Assembly (NCBI GenBank): GCA_964492065.1
Contig: CAZBHH010000001.1
Span: forward strand, 124,001 to 188,000
Source: JADKAC01 sp964492065
GTDB lineage: Bacteria; Bacteroidota; Bacteroidia; Chitinophagales; BACL12
Direction of reading: 5' to 3'
DNA: 64,000 nt
The position numbers and the translations under genes were made by a program. Position 1 is the stretch's first letter; the number at the start of each line of letters is the position of its first letter. Below, one piece after another: positions 26,903 to 35,672 of the stretch. The notes under the pieces are model-generated. The model was not told the DNA's origin and did not search any database. It saw only the letters and a program-made list of their open reading frames with translations.

Positions 26903-26910
26903 CAAATTTA
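26903..26910 (-). promoter_or_regulatory. -7 promoter box of fabG
   Basis: Reads TAAATTTG on the minus strand, a perfect match to TAnnTTTG, 20 bp before the fabG ATG. Confidence 0.6.
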
Positions 26911-27027
26911 TTTGTGATGGATATGAAAGCGACGGATAGTACTGGCCGCTGCAGATACCGGTAAGAATTTCAACATGTCCGTCAAAGTGTATTGCGTGTA
27001 ACATATATTTTCCTGTGCGCTTGTGTA

Positions 27028-27603
27028 TTATACGGTCATTATCTCCTGCTCCTTCCGGCTTAAATGCTTTTCTACTTCTGCAGAAAATTTATCCGTCAGT
27101 TTCTGAATTTTATCCTCTGCATCTTTGGCAACATCTTCGGGCAAACCGTTTTTCTGCAATTTTTTTATTTCTTCATTTCCGGATTTACGGGCATTGCGAA
27201 TAGTCACCTTCGTCGTTTCGCCGATATGTTTCACCTGCTTCACCAATTCCCGCCGGCGCTCTTCGGTGAGCGGCGGTATGGATAGCCGTATTACCTCGCC
27301 GTTATTCATCGGTGTGATGCCGAGGTTTGCCTGGAATATCGCCTTTTCAATTTCGCCGAGCATTTTCTTTTCCCAGGGTTGGATATTGATGGTCCTCGCA
27401 TCGGGCGTTGCAATATTCGCCACCTGATTCAGCGGTGTCATTACGCCGTAATATTCAATTTTAATTCCGTCTAACATCGTTGGATTTGCCCTGCCGGCAC
27501 GCACATGCGTAATTTCCACCTCCAGGTGCTGAATCGCTTTTTTCATCTGGTCTTCCACATCCATTATCTGCATTTGCATTTCTTCCATTAACTGTTCTTG
27601 CAT
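27028..27603 (-). CDS. frr: Ribosome recycling factor
   Basis: A 191-residue cytoplasmic protein that with EF-G splits the post-termination ribosome. Domain I helices and the RAGRANPTMLDGIKIEYYG motif near residue 36 are clear, as are INIQPWEK and the EERRRELVKQ helix. The start MQEQLMEEMQMQIM may include a few extra residues compared with most RRFs (about 185). It lies 3 bp after pyrH, the common pyrH-frr pair. Confidence 0.96.
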   Translation of the reverse strand: MQEQLMEEMQMQIMDVEDQMKKAIQHLEVEITHVRAGRANPTMLDGIKIEYYGVMTPLNQVANIATPDARTINIQPWEKKMLGEIEKAIFQANLGITPMNNGEVIRLSIPPLTEERRRELVKQVKHIGETTKVTIRNARKSGNEEIKKLQKNGLPEDVAKDAEDKIQKLTDKFSAEVEKHLSRKEQEIMTV

Positions 27604-27606
27604 AAC

Positions 27607-28326
27607 TTATACTTTATTGGTTACTAATGTACCTATGTGGTCGCCCTCCATCACACGGCGCAGGTTACCTTGCAGGTTCATATCAAAGATGATGATGGGC
27701 AGGTTGTTTTCCTCACAGAGCGTGAATGCCGTCATATCCATCACATTCAGATTTTTGGTATATACTTCCTTAAAACTGATCTGGTCAAATTTCGTCGCCG
27801 ATTTATCTTTCTCGGGGTCGGCCGTGTAAACGCCGTCCACCCGTGTTCCTTTCAAAATCACATCCGCTTCCACTTCAATAGCCCGCAGCGAGGCCGCCGT
27901 GTCTGTGGTGAAGTAGGGATTGCCGGTACCGGCGCCGAAAATGACGATTCTGCCCTTTTCCAAATGGCGCACTGCCCGCCGGCGAATGTAGGGCTCACAG
28001 ATCTGCTCCATCTTAATGGCGCTCATCAGCCGGGTATAGACACCTATATTCTCGAGTGCGCTCTGTAATGCCATACCGTTGATTACCGTTGCGAGCATCC
28101 CCATATAATCGCCCTGCGCACGATCTATACCACTGTCTTTCCCCGACATGCCGCGGAAAATATTGCCGCCGCCAATCACCACTGCTACCTGTACACCCAG
28201 CGAGGATATCTCCTTGATATCTGCTGCGTATTGTCGCAGCCGCTCGGAATCAATTCCATAATTCTGTCTGCCCATCAGCGCCTCCCCGCTTAGTTTCAGC
28301 AGTATCCGATTGTATTTTAGTGCCAT
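27607..28326 (-). CDS. pyrH: UMP kinase
   Basis: A 239-residue hexameric kinase making UDP from UMP for pyrimidine synthesis. Start chosen at ATG 28326 (MALKYNRILLKLSGEAL), since upstream only a TTG gives three more residues and the ATG is 6 bp after a perfect -7 box. Motifs: LKLSGEAL, VIGGGNIFRG near residue 57, GAGTGNPYFTTD near residue 133, and the TFTLCEENNLPI-like region. Co-transcribed with frr. Confidence 0.95.
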   Translation of the reverse strand: MALKYNRILLKLSGEALMGRQNYGIDSERLRQYAADIKEISSLGVQVAVVIGGGNIFRGMSGKDSGIDRAQGDYMGMLATVINGMALQSALENIGVYTRLMSAIKMEQICEPYIRRRAVRHLEKGRIVIFGAGTGNPYFTTDTAASLRAIEVEADVILKGTRVDGVYTADPEKDKSATKFDQISFKEVYTKNLNVMDMTAFTLCEENNLPIIIFDMNLQGNLRRVMEGDHIGTLVTNKV

Positions 28327-28332
28327 ACTCTG

Positions 28333-28340
28333 CAAATATA
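28333..28340 (-). promoter_or_regulatory. -7 promoter box of pyrH-frr
   Basis: Reads TATATTTG on the minus strand, a perfect match to TAnnTTTG, only 6 bp before the pyrH ATG, so the leader is very short or absent. Confidence 0.6.
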
Positions 28341-28466
28341 AAAAAGAAGAGGGAGGGGATTTTATTCAGGGTGTTTGCACCGGGTATAATTTTTACTGCA
28401 TCCGCCCGGCACAAAGCGGGTTGTAAAATATGGATATGGAATTTACCTCCGTTGACCGCATTTGCT

Positions 28467-29000
28467 CTAATCATATACCTTGTGGCCGTATTGCAGCCAT
28501 ACGCCCCATTTTTTATCGAACGCATGTACCGAATCCGTTGGCGTATTGTCGCCCGTTACGACAGGATGTTTCGTATTTACCCATTCAAAAATGCCGCCGT
28601 ACAGGTTAGAGACATCTGTATAGCCCGCCTGTCGTATTTGTTCTGCAATCTTTTCACTGCGATAGCCCACGCTGCAATACACAATTATCCGGCTGTCTTT
28701 TGCAATTTCCGCAATGCGGCTCAAGTTAAAATCGTCGTAGCCCACCCATATTGCACCTTTGATATGGCTTACGGCATATTCCCTTCCCGAACGTGCATCC
28801 AGCAAAATGCAGTTGGCGGAATTTTCGATATCCGCTGCGCTGACTTCCGGTACCGAATGGGTCAATAAAGTCGAGAGCGTTACATCAAAAGCGGGATTGC
28901 TGACATGCACCTGCGCCCGGACGTTCTTAACGGTAATAAACCCGATGACGCACAGCACAACGATGAACACAGAGATTTTTAAAATCATAGATAAACGCAT
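28467..29000 (-). CDS. Exported rhodanese-domain protein
   Basis: A 177-residue protein with an N-terminal membrane helix or uncleaved signal (about 7-28, ending VRAQ) and one rhodanese domain. LLDARSGREYAVSHI (about 66-80) and the active-site loop Cys109-SVGYR are intact, so sulfur transfer is possible. It begins 7 bp after the TauE gene ends, so both are in one operon. Its extracytoplasmic location next to a sulfite/sulfonate exporter suggests handling of periplasmic sulfur compounds, which is an inference from context. Confidence 0.85.
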   Translation of the reverse strand: MRLSMILKISVFIVVLCVIGFITVKNVRAQVHVSNPAFDVTLSTLLTHSVPEVSAADIENSANCILLDARSGREYAVSHIKGAIWVGYDDFNLSRIAEIAKDSRIIVYCSVGYRSEKIAEQIRQAGYTDVSNLYGGIFEWVNTKHPVVTGDNTPTDSVHAFDKKWGVWLQYGHKVYD

Positions 29001-29007
29001 GAACTGA

Positions 29008-29817
29008 TTAAACTAAATCCTTCAGAAATAGTTCTCGAACAATTATATAGAGCCCCATGAGCAATACAAAATAACCAAATGCTTTTTTCAGCTTTCTCCC
29101 ATCGACATAGCGGCTGAGATAAGTACCCGATAAAATTCCCGTAACGGTAACAGCGGAAAACACAAACATAAACAGCCAGTTGACCGGCTGACCGCTTTGA
29201 ATATCGCCGATAAATCCGAACAGCGATTTAATTGCTATAATCAGCAGGGAAGTGCCGATAGCGACTTTCATGGGCAGGCGTGCGAATAATACCAATGCCG
29301 GAATTATTAAAAATCCGCCGCCTGCGCCCACCATTCCCGTTAACACACCCACTACCACACCCTCCAAAAGTATAACCGGATAGTTGAACCTCAGCCGGGC
29401 TTCCACCGTATCCGGGTTGCGTTTGCCGTGCAAGATCATGGATAATGCCGCAGCGATCATTATGGCAGAAAAGAATAACACAATACCCGTTTCCTTGGTA
29501 AAATCCATACCGCCGACACGGAATAAATGGTCGGGGATTCCGGGAAGGATAAAGGCACGGGTACAGTAAACGGCAAGCATGGAAGGGATGGCAAAAACAA
29601 TGGCGGTCTTATAACTGATATTGCCCCGGCGCATATTCGGGATAGCGCCGGTGAGAGCGGTAATTCCGACTATAAATAATGAATAGGCGGTACTCAATTC
29701 GGCGTCAACGCCACATAAGTAGTAGAGTACGGGTACCGTGAGAATACTTCCACCCGCACCGAGCAGCCCGAGTGTAATTCCTACGAGTAAAGCGCCTATA
29801 ATTCCGAGTATGCCCAT
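29008..29817 (-). CDS. TauE/SafE-family sulfite/anion exporter
   Basis: A 269-residue integral membrane protein with about eight helices and the two internal repeats of the TauE/SafE family: GALLVGITLGLLGAGGS at the N-terminus and GVVVGVLTGMVGAGGGFLI near residue 155. Relatives export sulfite, sulfonates or related anions. The adjacent downstream rhodanese gene supports a sulfur role. A terminator-like hairpin ends right before its start codon. Confidence 0.85.
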   Translation of the reverse strand: MGILGIIGALLVGITLGLLGAGGSILTVPVLYYLCGVDAELSTAYSLFIVGITALTGAIPNMRRGNISYKTAIVFAIPSMLAVYCTRAFILPGIPDHLFRVGGMDFTKETGIVLFFSAIMIAAALSMILHGKRNPDTVEARLRFNYPVILLEGVVVGVLTGMVGAGGGFLIIPALVLFARLPMKVAIGTSLLIIAIKSLFGFIGDIQSGQPVNWLFMFVFSAVTVTGILSGTYLSRYVDGRKLKKAFGYFVLLMGLYIIVRELFLKDLV

Positions 29818-29819
29818 AC

Positions 29820-29852
29820 AAAAAAGCGCAGCGACAAAGCGCCGTGCTTTTA
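29820..29852 (-). terminator. Intrinsic terminator after the POT transporter gene, abutting the TauE start
   Basis: On the minus strand, arms 29852-29841 and 29834-29823 pair over 12 positions with one mismatch and one G-U pair around a 6-nt loop, followed by a 7-T tract that ends 2 nt before the TauE ATG. This is a good rho-independent terminator for the upstream POT gene; its position also makes it a candidate attenuator of the TauE-rhodanese genes. Confidence 0.7.
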
Positions 29853-29885
29853 CTTTTTAGTTATGCAGTAATGCACCGCAGGTTT

Positions 29886-31421
29886 TTAGTGCACATGTCC
29901 CATCAATCGCTTTCTCACAAAGGGAGCTACGATAATCAAAATCACACCTGCCACTACTGCGTAAAGCGCCATATCCTTATATCCCTGCGTGTAAATCAAT
30001 AATTTTTCATAATTGCTGGCCGAACCCACATCGCCTGCAATACTCGCACCGAATAATCCGGCGACATACTGACCATAAGCAGATGCCAGAAACCACATAC
30101 CCATCATTAATCCCTGCAGGCGGGCAGGCGATAATTTAGTCATTGCCGACAACCCGATTGGCGACAGGCATAACTCGCCGAGCGTCACCAGGAAATAGGC
30201 GAAAGTGAATACGTCGAGCGAGGCAATACCCTCTGCGCTGGCAAAGAATCGTGTCGAGAAAAATACATAGAATGCAATACCCAGGAACAGGAAACCCAGT
30301 CCGAATTTCACAATGGTATTCGGTTCCAGTTTCTTTTTGGCCATGGCTATCCAAATTATACCGACAATAGGTGCAAAAATGATTACGAATAACGAGTTGG
30401 CGGCATTGTTTACACCGTTGGGATCCAAATTCACCAATCCCAGCAACGTACTGTCGAGATTGTTTGCGGCAAAGATAGTGAGCGAACCGCCGGCCTGCTC
30501 AAAAATTGCCCAAAACACAACCGAGAAGACAATGAATAATAATGCGGCGAACAACCGCTTCACTTCGGCGGCTGAGTGCTTGGTCATTTCGTAAAACAGG
30601 TACAGCAAACTGGCGGGGCCGACGATATACATAAACCAATCGACATATTTGGGGGTTTTTACCATCGTCATAATAATCGGAATGGAAACAAGGCCTCCGA
30701 TATATACGGCATACTCATACCAGCGCTTCGATTTTACGATCACATTGCCTTCTTTATTCGGGTCCCTAAACGGCGATAATCCAATAGTGGCCATCGAGTT
30801 CTTGGTATAAACAAAGGTGAGCAAACTAACGGTCATCACTACAGCTACCAAACCGAAAGCGACGTTCCAGGTGAGGTTCTCCGGAACGACACTGCTCAGC
30901 ATCGTTCCCTTCCCGATGGCAATACAAAAATACCCCCCTAGTAAAGCGCCGATATTAATTCCGGAGTAGAACAATGAAAAACCGGCGTCGCGGCGGTAAT
31001 CGCCTTCCTTATAGAGTGCGCCCACCATCGTGGAAATATTGGGTTTAAAAAATCCTGTACCGATAATATTAAAGCTGATGCCGAGGAAGAAAAATTTATG
31101 CGGGTCGGCAGCGAGAATCAAACTGCCGGTAATCATCAATACACCGCCCCAAAATAAGGACTTGCGGAATCCCAGTATTTTATCGGCAAACAACCCGCCG
31201 ATAAAGGTGAAGGCGTAAACAAACGCCTGGGTGGCGCCGTATTGCAGGTTGGCAGACTGCGCATCCATATACAACTGGTTAATCATGAAGAACGTGAGCA
31301 TTCCACGCATACCGTAAAAACTGAACCGCTCCCACATTTCGCTAAAGAACAGATACCATATCTGCTTTGGATATTTCCCCTTAAAATCCTGAATTTCTTC
31401 GAGGGTGTTTTGTTTAATCAT
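29886..31421 (-). CDS. POT/PTR2-family proton-dependent oligopeptide transporter
   Basis: A 511-residue MFS-type transporter with 12-14 membrane helices that imports di- and tripeptides with protons. Diagnostic: the ExxER motif in helix 1 (SEMWERFSFYGMR, about 28-40), the PTR2 signature GTGFFKPNIST near residue 121, and FSLFYSGINIG near residue 148. The C-terminal half has the LGELCLSPIGLS motif typical of bacterial POTs. Transcribed alone and ended by the hairpin at 29820-29852. Confidence 0.94.
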   Translation of the reverse strand: MIKQNTLEEIQDFKGKYPKQIWYLFFSEMWERFSFYGMRGMLTFFMINQLYMDAQSANLQYGATQAFVYAFTFIGGLFADKILGFRKSLFWGGVLMITGSLILAADPHKFFFLGISFNIIGTGFFKPNISTMVGALYKEGDYRRDAGFSLFYSGINIGALLGGYFCIAIGKGTMLSSVVPENLTWNVAFGLVAVVMTVSLLTFVYTKNSMATIGLSPFRDPNKEGNVIVKSKRWYEYAVYIGGLVSIPIIMTMVKTPKYVDWFMYIVGPASLLYLFYEMTKHSAAEVKRLFAALLFIVFSVVFWAIFEQAGGSLTIFAANNLDSTLLGLVNLDPNGVNNAANSLFVIIFAPIVGIIWIAMAKKKLEPNTIVKFGLGFLFLGIAFYVFFSTRFFASAEGIASLDVFTFAYFLVTLGELCLSPIGLSAMTKLSPARLQGLMMGMWFLASAYGQYVAGLFGASIAGDVGSASNYEKLLIYTQGYKDMALYAVVAGVILIIVAPFVRKRLMGHVH

Positions 31422-31611
31422 ACGCTGTGATTGGTTTAATGAGTAGAATTAAATTTGTTTTTAATGCATATTACCTGTAAAATTTCCATAGTCATTACCG
31501 GGTTATGGAGGATAGTATCCCGGCAACTGCTATCTAAATCAGTGCCTAAAATAAGATTTTAATTTATAGCGCAAAAACCCGCCTTATCTCCTGCCGACTA
31601 AAAACAGTCTC

Positions 31612-31619
31612 TATTTTTG
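31612..31619 (+). promoter_or_regulatory. -7 promoter box of trmB
   Basis: TATTTTTG, perfect TAnnTTTG match, 4 bp before the trmB ATG; transcripts from it would be leaderless or nearly so. Confidence 0.55.
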
Positions 31620-31623
31620 CATT

Positions 31624-32307
31624 ATGGCAAAGCGAAAACAGGAGAAATTTGCTGCTCTCGGCACCTATCCCAACGTGTTGCAGCAAGTGCATTTCAAACA
31701 TCCGTTTCTGACCGACGCCTCGGGGCAAGAGGTGAACTACCGAGGTCGCTGGAGCCGGGCATTTTTTAAAAATGACAATCCGCTGATCCTCGAACTGGCC
31801 TGCGGCAAGGGCGAATACACCGTGCAAATGGCTGCGGCCATGCCCGGCACCAACTGCATCGGCATTGACATTAAGGGCAACCGGATTTATACAGGCGCCC
31901 GGTCCGCATTGGAAGAGCAGATTGCAAATGCCGCCTTCGTGAGGACAGAAATCACCCATTTACCGCTGTTTTTTGATACCGGTGAAATCAGTGAGATTTG
32001 GATAACTTTTCCCGATCCCCACCTCAAACCGAGCAAAGACCAACAGCGATTGTCCAGCGCCCGGTTTCTTAACATTTACAAGCAGGTGTTACAGCCCGGC
32101 GCTTTGCTGCACCTAAAAACCGACGATCCGACACTTTACGATTTCACGCTGCAGACCATCCGCGAAACCAATTCCCGGTTGCATGCCGCCGGCGAGGATA
32201 TCTACAGCCAACCTCTGATCCATCCATTTCTCAACATCAAGACTTACTATGAAAAAATGCACCTGGCTGCGGGAAAGAAAATCAAATACGTGCAGTGGAG
32301 CTTATGA
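31624..32307 (+). CDS. trmB: tRNA (guanine-N7-)-methyltransferase
   Basis: A 227-residue SAM-dependent enzyme that methylates G46 of tRNA. The start MAKRKQEKFAALGTYPNV fits the family. SAM-binding motif I is ELACGKGEYT near residue 57, followed by GIDIKGNRIYTGA and the family-specific WITFPDPHLKPSKDQQR near residue 120 (catalytic Asp in PDP). Length normal. No operon partner. Confidence 0.95.
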   Translation: MAKRKQEKFAALGTYPNVLQQVHFKHPFLTDASGQEVNYRGRWSRAFFKNDNPLILELACGKGEYTVQMAAAMPGTNCIGIDIKGNRIYTGARSALEEQIANAAFVRTEITHLPLFFDTGEISEIWITFPDPHLKPSKDQQRLSSARFLNIYKQVLQPGALLHLKTDDPTLYDFTLQTIRETNSRLHAAGEDIYSQPLIHPFLNIKTYYEKMHLAAGKKIKYVQWSL

Positions 32308-32638
32308 CCCTAATCGGCTGCAGCATATCGATTGTTAATCCTCAACGCTCCTCCGTCAAGATAGTTTTGGGATGTCTGGTTTAATAGCAAACCAACCTCT
32401 TCGGCATAAGTTGCACAATGGTAGAATTAGTCAGTAAAAACACTTGAACACAATCAACCCCAATTCAACCCGGGAAATATATATGGACTAAATTGTCTTT
32501 TTGTCAACTTTTATTGCGACCACTTAAATAATTGGAAAATTAAAAACCATAAGATACAGGAATATTGGATACAAATGTTTGCCGGTGAAAAACAACATTA
32601 TTTAAATAAAAATTTGAAATAGCCGGTGTTGCACCTCT
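32308..32638. other. AT-rich convergent intergenic region
   Basis: A 331-bp gap between the 3' ends of trmB and the TrpF-like gene. No gene-like frame, RNA gene or clear terminator stem seen. Confidence 0.4.
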
Positions 32639-33205
32639 TTACATCGCCAGCTCATCCAACACACTCCCTTCAAACGCATACAATTTAATACCTGTTGCTT
32701 CTTCTTTAGTCCCACTCAACTGAATTGCCGGATACCTGTCGCAATTATCTATGGATTGAATGCGGACAATAGATTTTTCATTCTGCAATAATGGTATTGT
32801 ATCAAATTGCGCTTCGGTGATGAGGAAGAAGTCCACGCAATCGTATTGCACTACATCTAACACCGCAGATGGTGATGCAGTAGAAATATCCAGGATTATC
32901 CGCAAATCCCTTTGTTGCAGGCTATGTAAAAACGGCAGCGGGTAATCCCAGTGCAACTGCACAATTCCCACGTTCATAAATGCGATGATCTCCAGGATAT
33001 TCTCTTCATCCTGGTTGTTGCATTCCGCTACGATATGCGGTCCGCTGATCCAGCCCGCTATAGCGAGCGCTTCTGTGGGTGAAATATAATTATCGCTGAG
33101 CGGGTCGAGGCAAAAACCCAGCATATCCACTTCGTGGGATGCAAAGAATCTCGCATCGGTAAGGTTCGAAACATCGCCGGCTTTTACCGGAATTTTTAAT
33201 GCCAT
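32639..33205 (-). CDS. TrpF-like (phosphoribosylanthranilate isomerase-fold) protein lacking the catalytic Cys
   Basis: A 188-residue protein that follows the TrpF pattern along its first half: VKAGDVSNLTDARFFASHEVDMLGF (about 6-30; not quoted further), a NYISPTEA segment, and IVQLHWD near residue 82. In real TrpF the N-terminal motif is KICG with a catalytic Cys; here it is KAGD, so the general base is gone. The start at 33205 is chosen because it follows a perfect -7 box and removes a non-family extension. It may be a paralogue with another role; no trp genes are near. Divergent from the alkyltransferase-like gene with only 31 bp between start codons. Confidence 0.7.
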   Translation of the reverse strand: MALKIPVKAGDVSNLTDARFFASHEVDMLGFCLDPLSDNYISPTEALAIAGWISGPHIVAECNNQDEENILEIIAFMNVGIVQLHWDYPLPFLHSLQQRDLRIILDISTASPSAVLDVVQYDCVDFFLITEAQFDTIPLLQNEKSIVRIQSIDNCDRYPAIQLSGTKEEATGIKLYAFEGSVLDELAM

Positions 33206-33221
33206 ACTTTTACGGTTGGTG

Positions 33222-33229
33222 CAAAAATA
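33222..33229 (-). promoter_or_regulatory. -7 promoter box of the TrpF-like gene
   Basis: Reads TATTTTTG on the minus strand, perfect TAnnTTTG match, 16 bp before the ATG and inside the 31-bp gap to the divergent gene. Confidence 0.6.
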
Positions 33230-33236
33230 ACGGAAG

Positions 33237-33566
33237 GTGAAAGAAAATTTTTTTGATCTCGTGTGGCAGGTGGTGCGATTAATCCCCAAGGGGCGTGTAA
33301 CGAGTTATGGGGCCATTGCAAAATATCTGGGAACCGGGTTGAGCGCACGCACCGTAGGATGGGCGCTGAACGCCGCACATGGCGCCAAACCCAAAGTGCC
33401 CGCCCACCGGGTTGTCAATCGCAACGGAATGTTGAGCGGCAAATTGCATTTCACTACCCCGGACGCAATGCAGCGGGCGCTGGAAAAAGAAGGCGTTGCC
33501 GTCAAAGACGACCGGGTGGTAAATTTTAAACAAGTATTTTGGGATCCCTCGTCCGAGTTGGATTGA
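33237..33566 (+). CDS. Alkyltransferase-like protein (MGMT DNA-binding domain, no catalytic Cys)
   Basis: A 109-residue protein made only of the winged-helix domain of O6-alkylguanine-DNA alkyltransferases. The start is a GTG (MKENFFDLVWQVV). GRVTSYGAIAKYLG provides the helix-turn-helix, and the active-site PCHRV motif reads PAHRVVN, so it cannot take up an alkyl group. Known ATL proteins flip and flag O6-alkylguanine for nucleotide excision repair; this is the likely role. It is divergent from the TrpF-like gene. Confidence 0.88.
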   Translation: MKENFFDLVWQVVRLIPKGRVTSYGAIAKYLGTGLSARTVGWALNAAHGAKPKVPAHRVVNRNGMLSGKLHFTTPDAMQRALEKEGVAVKDDRVVNFKQVFWDPSSELD

Positions 33567-33606
33567 TGCGACGGCGTGGATGCACCGATGGAAAACTATC
33601 GTAATA

Positions 33607-35502
33607 TCACCTGGCATCCAGCTCGCTCAACTCCAGCCAACGCATCGTCTTTTCGTCTATTAACCCGATGATTGCAGTGAGTTGTTCCGATAGCGCCACC
33701 AATTGAGTATGTGTCAATCCGCTATTCGACAAATTGGTTTCGATGTTTGCTTTTTGGGTTTCCAATTGCTCAATTTCTTTTTCCAGCATTTCAAACTCAC
33801 GCTGTTCTTTAAATGTCCGTTTTTGAGAAGGCGGTTTTTCGGTCGGAACCGCCTTTATCTTTTTTGCCTTTTCCTCCCGGAGCGGTTTTGCACTTTCACT
33901 CTGTTGATGCTCCACCCTTCTGCGGTAATCGGAATAGTTGCCGGGATAAATACCAATGATGCCATTGCCCTCAAATGCAAAAATCTGGTGCGTGAGCTTA
34001 TCCATAAAATACCGGTCGTGACTCACTACAATCAGGCAGCCGGGAAATTGCTGCAAAAAATCTTCGAGAATACTCAGCGTTTCAATGTCGAGGTCATTGG
34101 TCGGTTCGTCGAGTATCAGAAAATTGGGATTTTGAATCAGAATCGTCATCAGGTACAAGCGCTGCTTTTCGCCACCGCTCAGCCGGGAGACAAAACTGTA
34201 TTGCGTCTCGGGTTTAAACTGAAACCGCAGCAACAATTGAGAAGCCGTAATGTGTGAACCGTCTGCCATCGGGATATACTCCGCAATATCTTTGACGATA
34301 TCGAGTACTCGCTTTCCCTCTTCGAACTGCAGCCCCTGTTGTGCAAAATATCCGAATACGATAGTTTCACCCGGCGTTATTTTTCCGGAATCGGGTGTTT
34401 GTAACCCCATGATCATATTCAGAAACGTACTCTTACCAACGCCGTTCTTACCGGTGATACCGATTTTTTCTCCCTTTTTAAATGAATAGCTGAAATTGTC
34501 TAACACTTTCAAATCGCCGAAGGATTTAGATACGTGCTTTAACTCCAGGATATTGCCGCCGATGCGAGTCATTTGCATTTCCAGTTTCAGCGACTCTTCG
34601 GCGGTGGCGGAAAATGCCTTCTCCTTTACAATATCGAAAGCATCCAACCGCGACTTGCTTTTAGTGGTGCGAGCCTTCGGCATGCGGCGCACCCATTCCA
34701 GCTCCCGGCGATACAGGTTCTTCGCTTTCTCAATTTCCGCATTATCGGCGGCGATCCGGGCGGTTTTGTTCTCCAGATACTTAGAAAAATTTCCGCGGTG
34801 CACGAATAGCTTTCCGTTATCCAACTCGCAAATAGTATCGCAAATGCGATCTAAAAAATACCGGTCGTGTGTCACGAGTAAGAGCGTGGTATTTTTTGTA
34901 GATAAATACTCCTCCAGCCATTCGATCATTTCGATGTCCAGATGGTTTGTCGGTTCATCCAGTATCAGGAAGTCGGGTTCCAGAATTAACAGCCTGGAAA
35001 GCGCTACCCGTTTGCGCTGGCCGCCGCTCAATGTAGAAGCGCTCTGATTCAGATCGGTAATTTGCAGCCGGCTGAGCACTTGCTTTATGCGTTGTTCGTA
35101 ATCCCATGCGCCGGTTACTTGCATTTGATGCATGGCGGCATCCAGTTGTTTCAAATGCGATGCATCCGGGGTTCCCGTCGCCTGCGAAGTGATGAGTTCA
35201 TAGTTTTTTATCGCTTGTATCACCGGAGCATCCCCGGTAAACACATTATCCGCTATTGACAAATCGAAATCGAGAACCGGTTCCTGTTCCAGGAATGCGG
35301 TAGTTATTTCCCGGCTGCATTTTACGGTGCCGGAATCTGCTTCGGCTATGCCGGCGAGTATGCGCAGCAATGTGCTCTTCCCTGCTCCATTGCGTGCGAC
35401 AAGCGCAACCTTCTGCCCTTTGTTGATGCTGAGCGATACATCTTCAAATAATACCTTCGTATCAAATGTCTTTGATAATCCTTCCGCTGTCAGGTAGTTC
35501 AC
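33607..35502 (-). CDS. ABC-F family ATPase (Uup-like)
   Basis: A 631-residue soluble protein with two ABC domains and no membrane part. Domain 1: Walker A ARNGAGKSTLLR, signature LSGGQRKRVALSR, LILDEPTNHLD. Domain 2: GKNGVGKSTFLN, LSGGEKQRLYL, LILDEPTNDLD. A charged linker and a C-terminal coiled coil (last about 80 residues, EMLEKEIEQLETQ) are typical of Uup. ABC-F proteins act on ribosomes or DNA structures; Uup binds DNA and helps stalled ribosomes. The start is taken at the GTG 35502 (VNYLTAEGLSKTF), since the upstream 20 residues do not match the family. Confidence 0.9.
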   Translation of the reverse strand: MNYLTAEGLSKTFDTKVLFEDVSLSINKGQKVALVARNGAGKSTLLRILAGIAEADSGTVKCSREITTAFLEQEPVLDFDLSIADNVFTGDAPVIQAIKNYELITSQATGTPDASHLKQLDAAMHQMQVTGAWDYEQRIKQVLSRLQITDLNQSASTLSGGQRKRVALSRLLILEPDFLILDEPTNHLDIEMIEWLEEYLSTKNTTLLLVTHDRYFLDRICDTICELDNGKLFVHRGNFSKYLENKTARIAADNAEIEKAKNLYRRELEWVRRMPKARTTKSKSRLDAFDIVKEKAFSATAEESLKLEMQMTRIGGNILELKHVSKSFGDLKVLDNFSYSFKKGEKIGITGKNGVGKSTFLNMIMGLQTPDSGKITPGETIVFGYFAQQGLQFEEGKRVLDIVKDIAEYIPMADGSHITASQLLLRFQFKPETQYSFVSRLSGGEKQRLYLMTILIQNPNFLILDEPTNDLDIETLSILEDFLQQFPGCLIVVSHDRYFMDKLTHQIFAFEGNGIIGIYPGNYSDYRRRVEHQQSESAKPLREEKAKKIKAVPTEKPPSQKRTFKEQREFEMLEKEIEQLETQKANIETNLSNSGLTHTQLVALSEQLTAIIGLIDEKTMRWLELSELDAR

Positions 35503-35672
35503 AATAATCGCTTTGTTGTAATTCCATTGATGATTGCGCTTGTATTGCGGCAGCAGGTACAAGCCGCTTAGTCGGGCGCTGATAACATTGCAGCCGCCTT
35601 TCCGGATAATATAATTTTATTGCATCGAATACATACCGCAACTAAAAAAATTTTACCGGGAAGCCTGCAATC

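Noticed and set aside
31450..31457. TAAATTTG on the plus strand
   Set aside because: A consensus -7 box, but no rightward gene begins until 31624, which has its own nearer box.
34496..35047. 183-codon plus-strand frame
   Set aside because: Antisense to the ABC-F gene, whose Walker and signature motifs are intact.
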